Shown one piece after another: positions 51,216 to 61,967 of a stretch of DNA of 64,000 nucleotides; the stretch's first letter is position 1; each line of letters opens with the position of its first letter. Origin of the DNA: Gonocerus acuteangulatus (lineage: Eukaryota > Arthropoda > Insecta > Hemiptera > Coreidae); contig OX328126.1 of assembly GCA_946811695.1 (NCBI GenBank), positions 85,817,536 through 85,881,535 on the forward strand, in the 5' to 3' direction. Both the position numbers and the translations under genes were made by a program. The notes below the pieces were generated by a model. It was not told the origin of the DNA, ran no database searches, and worked only from the letters and a program-made list of their open reading frames with translations.

Positions 51216-52116
51216 CCCTTTATGGGGCAAAGACGGCTTAAGCCGTCGTAAGTTCAAAAAATTGTTCGTGGCGCCGATTCTAATAGCTTGTTGCTCTAAT
51301 AGATATCCTGGGACTGTTAAAACTATTTACAACCCTTCCAGCTATTTACAGCCCACATAGCGGTACTTCGTCGTCTTACGGCACCAAGCATACCCAAACT
51401 CGCCTCACCCTCTGAAGCGTTATCAGTGATTTCCTTCCACAGAAGCACATCTACCTTCAACAATGTACGTAAAAAATTTGTATATCTATATGAAATACTA
51501 TTGCTTGTTACTTTATCTTTCTGGAATATGTCGCTAGGATGTTATTGATAATTGTTTAGACAAAAGTATGGGTTTTGTGCTGTAGTGAGACAGGATATGC
51601 ATTAATTATGGATATTTACATCGGGAAGAGCAGAAAAATACATCCTAGTTTGGGCCTAGTAGAACGGATTGTTTCATCACAGTTTATTTATTTCCTTACT
51701 GCATTATGTAATTATAAATGTCTCAAAGAGTAAAAATATTTCTTTGCAAATTTTAATTTGAGTAAACGCGCTATTGATCAAATGTTATAGAAATTCAGAA
51801 AATAAGTAAGCAAAGAATCCAGAGACCACAGCAACTAACTCATGTAAGAAATCCCATTATAAGCGCAAAAGATCGAGGCCGCAACATGGGAAATGCCTAG
51901 ATGTGTGTCGTGCGGGTTTGCATTCAAGTACATATAACGTAGACCCTTAAAGCGCACTAACAGCTCATGCCGTTTTTAAAAAAAAAAATTAAAAAGGTTT
52001 AATTTTGCAATAAATGGGCTATGGGGTGTGGTTTAGCAACCAAAAGGAATGGTCTCTATCGTTTTTTTGAATGAGTTGTTTTCTAATTTGTTTTCCAATG
52101 ATTGCGCCTTAAAGGG
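51216..52116. mobile_element. piggyBac-like non-autonomous element
   Basis: TTAA at 51212-51215 and 52117-52120 border ends CCCTTTATGGGGCAAAG and TGCGCCTTAAAGGG, which are inverted repeats (CCCTTTAxGG). TTAA duplications and CCC-starting ends are the piggyBac signature. 901 bp without a transposase frame. Confidence 0.8.
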
Positions 52117-52120
52117 TTAA

Positions 52121-52362
52121 AGGCTGGGTGAGCCGAGGGATTGCCTGGAACAATGACCCCGAACCTGAAAGATAAAACCATTCAGTGCTTCTGCAAGTTT
52201 CAAACTCAGATCAGAACAACAACCAGTATGCATCAGTCTTTTTAACTGATGCATAGTATGCATAGTTCATAAAACATAAATGATGAGTACACAAATTGAC
52301 AGATATTGAAGGAAAAGTGAGTGAAAAAAAACTGAATTATAAACAAATATTTATATACAATC
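52121..52362 (-). other. Pescadillo 3' untranslated region
   Basis: Downstream of the PES stop (minus strand); AT-rich. CTGATGCATAGTATGCATAG at about 52245 is palindromic. No clear AATAAA was confirmed. Confidence 0.45.
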
Positions 52363-52596
52363 TCATGTTTTTGCAACAGAATTTTTTTTGTCTTTGTCTA
52401 AAAGCATCCTCTTCCTCATGAGGACCTTGAGGTCCCTGCTCCGTTCTGCTCTTCCTTTCATCATGCTTCTATACAATGCTCTGTGTTTCTTTTCCACCAT
52501 CTTTTCTCTCAGTTTCTTCTCTTGCCTTTCTTCTTGGCTCATTGTAACTGGGTCAGGCTTTTCAAGTTTTCCGGGCGTCACAGTCATCTTCTTTTT
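52363..52596 (-). CDS. Pes1: Pescadillo exon 10 (basic C-terminus)
   Basis: Acceptor ATGTATTTAAG. 77 residues starting [20 protein letters not shown], helical and strongly basic ([29 protein letters not shown]), ending SVAKT and TGA. Matches the coiled-coil/basic tail of PES1. Confidence 0.9.
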   Translation of the reverse strand, partial: KKKMTVTPGKLEKPDPVTMSQEERQEKKLREKMVEKKHRALYRSMMKGRAERSRDLKVLMRKRMLLDKDKKNSVAKT

Positions 52597-55500
52597 CTTA
52601 AATACATAAAATAAAAAAATCAAGAAAAGTTTATAATATAGAGTTTGTGTTGACAACAAACCAATTGATTTATGTTTTGATTTTTATGTAAGCCACTTTG
52701 CAATTCATCAAAACTTGAGGTCCTTAGACAAATCCGAGGAAATTAGCAGATGTTCAGTAAAACTTTGGAACCTAATCTGACATGGTTGAACCAGGTGATT
52801 ATTAATATTAATAATTACAAGCAATTGATTAAGCAAAACTAAAAATTATCAGGAGGTTGTGAGTGCTAAGGCATGTGCCCTTATCTAACGTCATGGGTTC
52901 AATTCCCACTAGGGGTGATTTTTTCCTTTTAAAATAAAGAAAGAGGTAATGACTGTAAATTCAAAATAAATAATAAAATCTTTACCATAATAGAGATCTT
53001 ACATTATAGCCCCCTTTTTGGAGAAAAAAGTGACTATTGTTTCTTTGTCACATATTCTTCTAAAAAGAATTTTCTTAACTCCAAGTAATTCTAAAAAATG
53101 TTAAGAAATAATGACAAAAGAAACAATCAATGCCGAATTTAAGAGTTATGTTCTTATTTAAAAAATGAATCAGCTTTCTCAAATGTTTTCAGGAGTGTGC
53201 ATGCACCGAAAAGTGAAACAGAAGTGGGACATGCATGACATTTTATAGTCAACAGGCCCCCCGTGTATAACCACAATCCATTGAGCTCATTAAGTTAAGG
53301 AAATCCCCGCAAGCACCCAGGGTTTCCCAATTCTGTGGGGCTCACGAGACGGTCCTCAGAAAGAGGACCTACTGCACACAGCTTCCACCCTGGAGTGGAG
53401 TGCTATGAGTCACACTCAGTTCAGAACCCCACCAAGTTCTGGACACTCAACCATATGATCACTAAGTTGTGACAGGCATACCACAACGTGGCCCCTACCT
53501 CCAACACCACCCGTAGCACCATAGTGCTAAGCACCCTGGGCTCTGGCACCAGGAATGGTCACTGGACCGGAGGTTAAAAACTTCATATGGTTTGGTTTCT
53601 TTCCAAGGGAGAGACAGGCACTTTAATATTTACAGGTGTAAAATAGTACTGACAATACTTGTTATCATATATCCACCGGAACACCTTATAGTATTAAACA
53701 AAAAAAGAAAAGCAGTTTTGTACCATACCACGAGAGTTTAGCCGGGCAGATAATGTATAGACATCTGATTCTTGAATTAACGACACACAAGAGAGATAGT
53801 TTGGCCCGCTTTGTAAGTATTCATTAAAGGGTGAGTGGGCATAGATTCTGATATTAGAAGATAATATGTTTGGTGTTCTTCCTAGTTTTAAACCAATGTT
53901 CTCCAGAACTTGAGTGGAGTACCACACACACCCAAAAAAAACCTTAGAGGTGACCAATGAAATAAACTAATACAAGAAAAATATATTAAAAAACAAAACA
54001 AAAAAAAACGAATAAAAATGTAACTTACCAGAGCCTTCTTGGCAATCTTCGTTTCTTTCTTTCCACTTTCTTCTTCTGTTTCTTCTTCTTCACTAGAAGA
54101 CTCATCCTCATCACCTTCATCTTTATTTTCAGTTTCATCATTTAACTCTTCCTCTTCAGACTCTCTTTCTGATTTTCCGTTTTCAGCTTCTCCCTCGTTT
54201 CCATTTTGAACTGGAATTACAGTTACTAAATTAAATTTCTATAATTTCTTTTAAACAAAAAAACTTGGATTAAATTTGTGCATAAGAAAGCTTTAGATCA
54301 TAAAATTTTCATTTATTAAATTTTGTTTCATAATTCTTTTCTTATTTTTGGAATCGTAAGAGAGTAAAGATTTTTATTTCCCGTAAATAATAAATTCTCC
54401 CAGTTTATTTCAAATGAATGATTACAGTCTTGCACAAATTTTCTCTTCGTAGTATGTCGGAAATTTTAATTAATATAAAAATTACTCAATTAGAACTACT
54501 TACGTGCTTGAAGGCCAAAAACTTCAGGAGGTGAATAGTACTGGTCTCTTGTTTCGTCTACAAAAGGTGAAAGGTGAGGAGGCAAAACTGCACCTATTAG
54601 GTATTTTTCAACTGGGAGAAGTTCTCGTGCATTTACAGAATCAAAGACCCATTGAGGTTGAACATAATACCTGAAACAATAATGATTGCTGAATAAATAA
54701 AACGCAAGAAGGGCAGGTTTACTTACTTCGAGAGTTTTCGATAATGACGAAGAGGCAAGTTTTTGATCAATTTCAATCTTCCAGCGGTACGGCACTTTGA
54801 GCACTTATGAGGGAATTTTGGGAAAGTTTCTTCAAATCTCTATCGATCCTTTACATAAAATATTTTGAGAACCATTTCTTACAAGTACCATCTGAGACAA
54901 TACAATAGTCATTTATATGGTTAGAAAAGGGAAGCTCTCTTCTTTACAAAGAGCCAAAGGAGGTAAAAATCAGATTATCTCAAGGCAAGATATTAAATTT
55001 CAAAGCGTCACGTAAATTTTTCTCTTACAAATTTTTATTCTATTCCAGATAGGGAAAAATTATTAATTTTTGTTTTTGATATTTACCACATGAGGGTTTC
55101 ATCATGAGGTGCTGATTTTAAATCTGCTATTATTTTTGGTGAAAAAATGTATAATGCTAGTTTACTTGAAAATGTAAGCATATTTTTGAATTTATTTGAC
55201 AAAATATAATTTATTGTTTGATGATTATATTTTTCAAACTCGATATATATAAAATAACATACTTTCAACCTATTTTATTTTATTTCTCAGCTCCAACGAC
55301 AAATTTGATGAGACGCTCGGGCACATGTCGACTATTTTTCAATGAAGAATCACTAGGAAAAAAAATGGGCTAAATTGCTGACCCTGCCACTGTATACTCC
55401 TCTTGTAAGTTATGTCAGCTATGGATTTACTGAAAAATTCCCTGTTATACCAAGGACATTAAGAAGGGAAGCTATCTACAGATAATCTGCCCTCTTAATT

Positions 55501-57392
55501 AAGCACTAAATAGGTGAAGAAACTATAACTACAATGATTTTTTTTATAACAAACCTTGATATATACTGCTTAGGAAGACTTGGTCGATCTACAATTTGAT
55601 GAGTAATTGTTTCATCGGATTCATCAAAAGTTGCTCCAACAAATTGATTTTTATCCCAAGAAACTTGTGCTCCAAAGCACCTTAATATAAATACCAGAGG
55701 CTCCCGAGGCACTTCTCTATTCAAAAACACTTTCATCCCCTCAAATAATTTCTTGAGCTTCCTGATTTTTTCAGCTTCAGCAAAGGCTATTTCCATTTTA
55801 TCATTTTCGTCAACTTCCTAAAAACAAACAAGAAAACATTTTTTTCTACCAACAATATATTTCAAAATACTCAAATATCAATTTCATACTATATTTTGTG
55901 CTTGCCTGTATGCACAAGCTCACATTAGGATCTAATATAGTATTTTACGTTGCTTTTATAGTCTATAGCTGAGAAGGTTTGTGTATACTTAAAAAAAAAA
56001 AAAAAAAAATCTTGATAAAATATCTTTACTTGTGCTCACTCCATATGTAAGTAGGGAATGGATGAAAAAAAAAAAAAAAAAAACACTAAACCTTTATGCA
56101 TCAATATGTATGAAAAAAATCAGACTAGTAGGAACTATGTCATCTTAGCTTATCTGTGTTGTGATTTGGAAAGCTTAGAACAGAAACTCATCTTCAATGG
56201 AGCAAAACCAACATTTTCTCTGAGTGAGGAGGTCATATCAACATTCTCTTTATTTGCTAGAAACTTTATTAGGCTTTTGAAAGATCACCTTCAACTAATC
56301 ACAATATCTAAACTGTTTCTTTAGACACTGATGTGAGTTAAAATGTGAATGTGTGTGTATGGACTACAACTTTCTAACTTATATTTCAACAGTATACGTA
56401 TTTCTACCTTTGATTGTCTAGACGACTCAAACTGTGGTTTTTATCATCGCCCTTGAAAGGTTATAATAATAAATAAAAATCACTCATGACGTGATGTATT
56501 CATCTAGCCATGATTTTACATAGGATCCTCCTTGTATAACTGTGATAGTAAATGACATCTATTGTTCCTATGTATTGTCATATTATGCATGAGACCTAAA
56601 TTGTATATAGGAAGTTGTACGATTATGTATAGAAATATTGTACATAGGAACTCTTTTCTTCGTTATTTTTATTTTTATGTTTCTTCTTAGAAAATATTGT
56701 TTTTAAAAAGTTAATTCTATTTTTAGGTGTTTGTTATTCATAACCCTAATTAAATAATTAGATTGATATACAAAATTCCATAATTCTACTATTAAGTAAT
56801 CAGATTTTGTAATTATTATGCAAAATGGTAATTATTAAGGATTTATAATTACTATGCTGGATGAATATGTATTTCCATTTTATATCAGTATTTGAGCAAA
56901 TCACCTTTGTTACAGGTGCTCTCAAATAAATAAATTAAAAAAAAAAAATAAAAATAATCTACACAATTTTTTTCTTAAATATCTAAAACAAAAATTCACT
57001 TTTTCTCTATTTTCTCCAAAATAGTTATACATATTGAAATTGGCCAACGACCATTGCCACGTTGATTGCACAGATTCCCATTGATCACTGCAGTTAAGCA
57101 ACGTCAGGTGTGGCCAGTACCTGAATGGGTGACCGACTACGTGCAGTTGGCATTATAAAAAGGTGACAACCTGTAGATAGCCCGGCGTTAATAGCCCAAT
57201 TGTTTATATGCTGTTAAACACTCACAAAAAATATATATATTGAAAGTGGTTATACTTGATTCACTATGACAAAAAAATAGTGTTCTGGTAGTTGGGCTCT
57301 TGTGGTTAACAAACTTCACCTTACTATTTTTTAAACACTAGTCTTGGCCCAAATTTCATTACAATTCTAGGATATTTAGGACAGTAGAGCAC

Positions 57393-57435
<43 letters not shown>

Positions 57436-60400
57436 TTTTTTTTTGCCCTCTGGGTTCATGGCAAGAAATGCCAATATTTCTTGTCAACACTTCCAGATTG
57501 TGTCAGTGAGTCAATCTCCTACGCAGGTTTTCCTCCCTATAGAGAGAAGTAAACGCTCTAAAATTATATATTTTTAGATAATAATTATTAGTTTCATCAA
57601 AAAATTAGCTTATTTGATCAAATTAAAAACGAATGGCTTCATTGAGAAAAGAAATTAAAATCCTAATCTGAACCGAAATAATCACTAATTATTAGATTAA
57701 CTCTGTTTACTGCATTCTTCTACAGAATATTCCAATCAGTCGCATATTAAGTAAGCTTCAATTCATCAAATTATTTGCCTGCCGGAAATAATCTGCTATT
57801 ATTTAAGCTAATTAAAACATAATAATTCTAAATTTGTACAAAAATATAATAATTACCAAGTTAAACGTATCCATTTCCTGTTCTTCGTCAACCTTTTCCG
57901 TATTTGTACACACTAATGGAATGTTCAAAGCTGCAATTCTTTCTGATTCAAGAGCTGCTTTGTCAACTATTTCATCTGACTCATCTGAAATTATTTTTAA
58001 CACAATTCAGATGTTTTGCTATGATTTAATAATTACTTTATTGCTTTAAAAAGTATGGATGTTTATGTATGCAAATAAATTATTTTTTTTTTTTTTTAAT
58101 ATTTACCTGATGGTATTGATATCTTGGGAGGATAATAAAGGTTCAATGAGTGATATAATCTGAAATTCACAAAGCCGAGAAGAACAATATAAAACTGAGT
58201 GAAAGTCGACATAATTCTGAAGTCGACTTCTTCTTTTGTTTGAGGCTGCAACAAATAAGAAAAATAATTAAGATAACGTATAATCTTCAATTTTTGTTGG
58301 GATATTCATTTACTTTTAGAGTGAATCAATTAATATAACTACTATTGAGACTTCATTAACACCTGGTGTGTATAAAGTGTCTGACAGACTAGAGTATGTT
58401 GGTAGCAGTGAGCATCTAAATAATAGATGCTCAATGCTACCAACATACTTCTCTGAAATTGCCTTCTTCTCTGACAGACACTTTATACACACCAGGGGTT
58501 AACGTTACTAATGATTTTATCTACATATGTCATATGCCATACCTATAACATATATAGCTTTTATTTAAAAAAAAAAAAATAAAATAAAACATTTTAAGTC
58601 AATTTTTTTTTTTTTTTTTAATTTTGAAAAAAATTATGAACCATGGCATTTCAAAGAGCATATAATGAGCTGAAAATTGACACCTTCCCCATGTTTCTAC
58701 TTTAAACAAAAAAAGAGCTATGGCCATTTATATATTTTGTTGCTGCAAGATTTCGACTGGTTTTTGAAAACTTTACATGGTCATATTTTGGAAAGTGTTT
58801 CAAATTTTAAGCTGAAATTTGGCGTTTTTCTTAGTCTTTATGAAGGTAACCCGTGTGCCAAATTCCATCATAATCTGAGATGGTGTGGGAAAAATTTCTT
58901 AAAAGTGTGTTGATTTGAGCCAGCATGGATACATGCCTGAAGAATACAAATGAAATTCCAGAAAATTATCACCATTAGAAATAAAACTTCTAGTACCAAT
59001 GATAATAGGAGTCATACATAAAAAGTACAATTTGTACAATTCACAATTTTACATAAATAATTGATATTTATTTATTCAAAATATTACCTCAAAACTAAAC
59101 TGATGCGGCATGATCCAAGTAATTAGTTCCCCTTTTATTTCTGCTTGGAAATAATAGCCTTTGATAGAAATGAAAACTTTCCTGAGTGCTCTCGAAGCGA
59201 TTACAGCTTGCATGAATTCTAGGACCAGCCGTCGGCAGAGTGTACTCTGATCTCGAGGAACATGTCGAAGAGACGGAAATGTGGAGAACAGTGTGCACAA
59301 AGTTAAGCAATCGTCCAGGTCCCTTAGCGCATCTACATATGTTGGATATCTAAATGGCAAAATATTTTTCTTGATTAAAAAAAATACACTAAATTTGCTT
59401 GTGAAGTAAAATAGAATCCAATTTATCATACCTTTCTTTAACAATATGGTCCAAATTTATAACAACATGTTTATTCATAAGCCTTCTGGCTAAACCACTT
59501 TCTTTCATAGCTTTAGCTCTGCCAATTTTCCTTCCTTGTACCTTTAAGTAAAATATAATAGGTATTAATAATCTCAACAATTTCATATCAAATAAAATTA
59601 GAAAGAAGAAATGTCTACCATTAGAAACAATTAGCCAAAAAAAGAAGGTTTTGATGGCAATATCCATATCAGAATCTTGGAAGAGAAAGGACGAATCATG
59701 AATTTTGAATGTTGGGAAATCGAAGTTAAAGTGCTTCAGGATTGCAAAGGTGAATATTTACTCTATGGAATGCTGATTCATAAACCTGATTGAAAAAGTA
59801 TGCAATTCAATGTTTTAATTATAATTTTTACACGTGATTTAGGGGTAACAAATGCCAAGAAGAGTTTCAGACCTGGGATTCGCCCTTGACTTGAAACTGT
59901 GAGAGAACTAAAGGTGAACCAGAAAAACAAGGTGAAGCGTCGTGTTACCTACATCTTTCTGATTCAGAAAATATAATAATAAAAAAAGTTGATTTTTCAG
60001 ATTCGCCCTTTCTCTTCCAAAGGCCCGGATATGAAGGTACATATTTTTCACATATACTACTATTATATGTGCAAACCTGAAAAAACCCTTTTAAACCATC
60101 ATTTTAATCGTTAAATCATTTAGCAAAATTTTATTAAATGTATATCATTTATGATATACATTTAATAAAATTAAAAAAATACCTTCATTTCTCGAAATTT
60201 CCATATTATTGGTTCATGCATCAAAAATTGAATGTCTTTCTTGTTGTATAAAGTTTTTATTCCAGTCGACCCTCTCTGAGCTTTTTTTCGATTTTTTGGT
60301 TCCCTTGGGTAAATTCCTTTTAAAATACATAACCTTCGAAAATCCTTGAGAGACAACTGTAACTTTTTCAGAGCGGTTGCTCGAGTCCAGTACTGGTTTC

Positions 60401-61299
60401 CCTCCCCAGAGGAGTACTGAAATAAAAAAAAGTGAAAAATATTTTTTAATAAATCTATTTAATTAAATTTTAATGTCCATTCATACATTACAAAGATTAG
60501 GTTTTCTACAGGTCCTAGCCAGGGGATAGGACTAATGTATTTTCTTTTCTCCAAAGAAAAGTCATAGGCATAGCAGACTAGGAGGGGAAATAATAATAGC
60601 AGCAGTATAAACTGCAATAAATACAAGAGTTTTTAGGTTTGATTCCCAATCGTAAGTTATTAAAAAAAAGAAATTTGTATGAAGAATTAATTTAAATAAA
60701 TATCAGAGGTAAAGCCCCTTTTTAAAACTTTTACAATTTGATGTTTAAAGCAAATGCATTAGCCTTAGTGAAAATTTTAAATACACCCTCAGGCAAGGAG
60801 TACTAATACTCTTTCTACATCAGTACAAAAATGAATGTAATAATAATAATAATAAAAAAGTGTTAAACCTACACTGTTGTTAAAGAATTCTCTAAGGGTA
60901 GATAAGGGGTTACATAAATATTTTCATCAAAAGAAATTTAAAAAAGTAATTAGGAAGAGTTAAAATCTCCACTAGACTGGTGATATTGTAATTTTAAAAT
61001 GACAAAATGGCATTATTCAAGACACCAGACTTCAAAAATGAAAACAGGAATTGTCTAGGAATCAAATAATAATAGATTTTTGAATTTGTTATGTGTTTAT
61101 TTCAAAGTAATAAGGAAAATCTAAGAAATGTACAACTCGGAGCTTAGGATAAACAAAGAGAAAATATTACTAATTCAGAATATAATGGACAGTTGAATTT
61201 GTGATTTAATACCCTATTATTATATTGTTTAGAATGCAGTCTAAATTTGAATTCTAAAAAAAAAAAATAAGTCACCTTCTTTTTTAGTAGCCCTTTCAT
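52363..61299 (-). CDS. Pes1: Pescadillo homologue (60S ribosome biogenesis), ten exons
   Basis: Exons in order: 61299-61276, 60416-60183, 59541-59432, 59349-59088, 58245-58107, 57984-57857, 55817-55555, 54670-54504, 54210-54029 and 52596-52363. They total 1743 bases and 580 residues, close to human PES1 (588), with all junctions GT-AG and phase-consistent. Residues 1-255 form the Pescadillo N-terminal domain ([53 protein letters not shown]). A BRCT domain spans about 320-415 ([37 protein letters not shown]). A Glu/Asp-rich stretch and a basic Lys/Arg tail follow. In the nucleolus PES1 with BOP1 and WDR12 (PeBoW) drives 27S/32S pre-rRNA processing for the large subunit. Head-to-head with the gene at 61842. 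Confidence 0.96.
52597..54028 (-). other. Pescadillo intron 9
   Basis: 1432 bases. A tRNA-like segment lies at 52855-52920 (box B-like GGGTTCAATTCCC), and a GC-rich repeat-like block at 53255-53580. The 87-codon frame at 53957-53694 has no recognised similarity and lies mid-intron. Confidence 0.6.
52850..52922 (+). repeat. tRNA-like segment (possible SINE head)
   Basis: GGTTGTGAGTGCTAAGGCAT then GGGTTCAATTCCCACT resemble boxes A and B spaced as in tRNA, but no full cloverleaf closes. An old SINE fragment is most likely. Confidence 0.4.
54029..54210 (-). CDS. Pes1: Pescadillo exon 9 (acidic region)
   Basis: Acceptor TAATTCCAG and donor GCTCTG|GTAAGT. About 60 residues of low-complexity acidic sequence ([24 protein letters not shown]) closing with [11 protein letters not shown]. 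This corresponds to the acidic stretch between BRCT and tail. Confidence 0.93.
54504..54670 (-). CDS. Pes1: Pescadillo exon 8 (second half of BRCT)
   Basis: Acceptor TTGTTTCAG and donor CAAGCAC|GTAAGT. Contains [20 protein letters not shown] with the conserved BRCT tryptophan, then [14 protein letters not shown]. Confidence 0.96.
54671..55554 (-). other. Pescadillo intron 8
   Basis: 884 bases. A short F2-related word (AATTTTGGGAAAGTTTCTTC, then TCTATCGATCCT) lies at 54814-54850, a remnant of the F2 block. Confidence 0.6.
55555..55817 (-). CDS. Pes1: Pescadillo exon 7 (first half of BRCT)
   Basis: Acceptor GTTTTTAG and donor TCAAG|GTTTGT. Encodes [20 protein letters not shown], then [16 protein letters not shown] and [20 protein letters not shown], i.e. 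the start of the BRCT fold. Confidence 0.96.
56117..57562 (+). mobile_element. Diverged HINE-like element in Pescadillo intron
   Basis: 5' terminus AATCAGACTAGTAGGAACTA, TGTCATCTTAGC at about 56118-56150; a GTGGTTAACAAACTTCACCTTA and CAAATTTCATTACAATT block at 57304-57370; 3' hairpin region TTTTCCTCCCTATAG and CGCTCTAA ending near 57562. The order matches F1, but divergence is much greater than in the NEK introns, and a poly(T) run (57393-57434) stands where (TA)n is expected. It contains a 5S rRNA-like insertion. Confidence 0.55.
57043..57151 (+). pseudogene. 5S rRNA-like sequence (pseudogene or 5S-derived SINE head)
   Basis: GCCAACGACCATTGCCACGT, then GATTCCCATTGATCACTGCA, GTTAAGCAACGTCAGGTGTG, GTACCTGAATGGGTGACCG, ending GCAGTTGGC. 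This is the 5S rRNA sequence nearly end to end, including the internal promoter region. It is about 10 bases short near the 3' end (between GACCGACTACGTG and GTTGGC), with several substitutions. It continues into an unrelated tail (GGTGACAACCTGTAG), as in 5S-derived SINEs. Not a functional 5S gene. Confidence 0.88.
57857..57984 (-). CDS. Pes1: Pescadillo exon 6
   Basis: Acceptor ATAATTTCAG and donor AACTTG|GTAATT. Encodes [20 protein letters not shown], then [20 protein letters not shown], the acidic linker between the N-terminal domain and BRCT. Confidence 0.93.
58107..58245 (-). CDS. Pes1: Pescadillo exon 5
   Basis: Acceptor TTTGTTGCAG and donor CATCAG|GTAAAT. Encodes [20 protein letters not shown], then [20 protein letters not shown], highly conserved across PES1 proteins. 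Confidence 0.97.
58246..59087 (-). other. Pescadillo intron 4
   Basis: 842 bases; contains a small piggyBac-like MITE (58357-58500). A plus-strand frame at 58677-58913 shows no recognised domain. Confidence 0.65.
58357..58500. mobile_element. piggyBac-like MITE (about 140 bp) with TTAA flanks
   Basis: TTAA then CACCTGGTGTGTATAAAGTG at left and CACTTTATACACACCAGGGG then TTAA at right: 26-base inverted ends with one mismatch. Inside, GTATGTTGGTAGCA...TGAGCATCTA and its complement make a second hairpin, so almost the whole element can fold. Confidence 0.85.
59088..59349 (-). CDS. Pes1: Pescadillo exon 4
   Basis: Acceptor TGCCATTTAG and donor TTTGAG|GTAATA. Encodes [46 protein letters not shown] and [14 protein letters not shown]. 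Confidence 0.97.
59432..59541 (-). CDS. Pes1: Pescadillo exon 3
   Basis: Acceptor TTACTTAAAG and donor GAAAG|GTATGA. Encodes [20 protein letters not shown], then NLDHIVKE; the arginine codon is completed in exon 4. Confidence 0.93.
59542..60182 (-). other. Pescadillo intron 2, with perfect hairpin
   Basis: 641 bases. 60127-60148 and 60151-60172 are perfect 22-base inverted repeats (AATTTTATTAAATGTATATC...) just inside the 5' splice site of this intron. Confidence 0.75.
60183..60416 (-). CDS. Pes1: Pescadillo exon 2
   Basis: Acceptor TTTATTTCAG and donor ATGAAG|GTATTT. 78 residues from [20 protein letters not shown] through [20 protein letters not shown] to a segment ending WKFREMK. The start of the conserved Pescadillo N-terminal domain. 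Confidence 0.97.
60417..61275 (-). other. Pescadillo intron 1
   Basis: 859 bases, AT-rich, no element recognised. Confidence 0.6.
61276..61299 (-). CDS. Pes1: Pescadillo exon 1 (start codon)
   Basis: ATG at 61299-61297 encodes MKGLLKKK, then AAGAAG|GTGACT. The join to YSSGEG reproduces the M-x-G-L-x-KKK-Y start of PES1 proteins, which fixes the start; a longer upstream in-frame ATG (61401) is not needed. Untranslated sequence probably extends to about 61400-61450. Confidence 0.88.
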
Positions 61300-61841
61300 A
61301 GCTACAAGAATGTCAAGAACAATAACTAAATACACGTGCTTGTCAAGAAATAACCTTCCCCCAAAACAGAACCTTCTTAAGTCCGCACATAACCTACTCA
61401 TCGGAAGGTAGCTCTAAATGTCACTTATTGTGGCCGGTCAAATCTTTCATAACACTGTAAACATGTAGTTTCGTTGCTAACATGACTTGTTTCAGTCTCT
61501 TTATTTATTAAAATCTGTATTTGCTTATAATTATATCGATAATCAACCATAAAAGCAACTTTAAGGCTTTAATAGGAAATAACAATCGATTATTACTATA
61601 ACCTTCCCAACAGCATTGGCGCTAAACACGAGTGTAAAAAGACTTGTAGTTGTCTTTGTCTCAGGACTATATTTTGTTTATAAGTATGAAGAAATTTCTC
61701 ATGTACTAAGGTAAATGTGCAATTACGATCCTTCCTATCGACATGTTTACGAAGATCTATATGTTTCTTTTAATATGGACAACATAAACTTAACTGCTAA
61801 CATGTAATTTCCTTATTTTTAGAATTTCTGTTTGATAGAAA
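61300..61841. promoter_or_regulatory. Head-to-head promoter interval between Pescadillo and the next gene
   Basis: Only 542 bases separate the two start codons, on opposite strands, with no TE insertion. A bidirectional promoter is inferred. TTTTTAG at 61816-61822 is a possible splice acceptor for a leader exon of the right-hand gene. Confidence 0.6.
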
Positions 61842-61967
61842 ATGGTTTGTGAACTATCCCAATTCCCTATTGGAAGGGCAGATGGTCAAGTTCCTGTATG
61901 TGAAATCAATGGTGAAGTTCTTTACTCATCTCCTGAATTTATCAATCTTCATGTATATACCTCTTCT
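61842..61967 (+). CDS. Unrecognised gene, exon 1
   Basis: ATG in a GAAAATGG context; ends TCTTCT|GTAAGT, a strong donor. 42 codons. Confidence 0.78.

Larger units (their letters stand above)
55818..57856 (-). other. Pescadillo intron 6
   Basis: 2039 bases, largely occupied by an old HINE-like copy (56117-57562) with a 5S-like sequence inside. Confidence 0.8.

Noticed and set aside
52388..52609. Plus-strand 73-codon hydrophobic frame
   Set aside because: Antisense of Pescadillo exon 10.
53694..53957. 87-codon frame in Pescadillo intron 9 as an extra exon
   Set aside because: Exons 9 and 10 already join in phase and match the family length; the frame has no resemblance to PES1.
56058..56324. 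88-codon plus-strand frame in Pescadillo intron 6
   Set aside because: Starts in an A-run and crosses the HINE-like 5' terminus; no domain.
57043..57151. Functional 5S rRNA gene
   Set aside because: About ten bases missing near the 3' end, several substitutions, and no T-run terminator directly after.
58677..58913. 78-codon plus-strand frame in Pescadillo intron 4
   Set aside because: No homology recognised, wrong strand for the host gene, AT-rich composition.
61300..61401. Longer Pescadillo N-terminus from ATG 61401
   Set aside because: The family starts at the M-x-G-L-x-KKK position; the extra 34 codons have no counterpart and are probably leader sequence.
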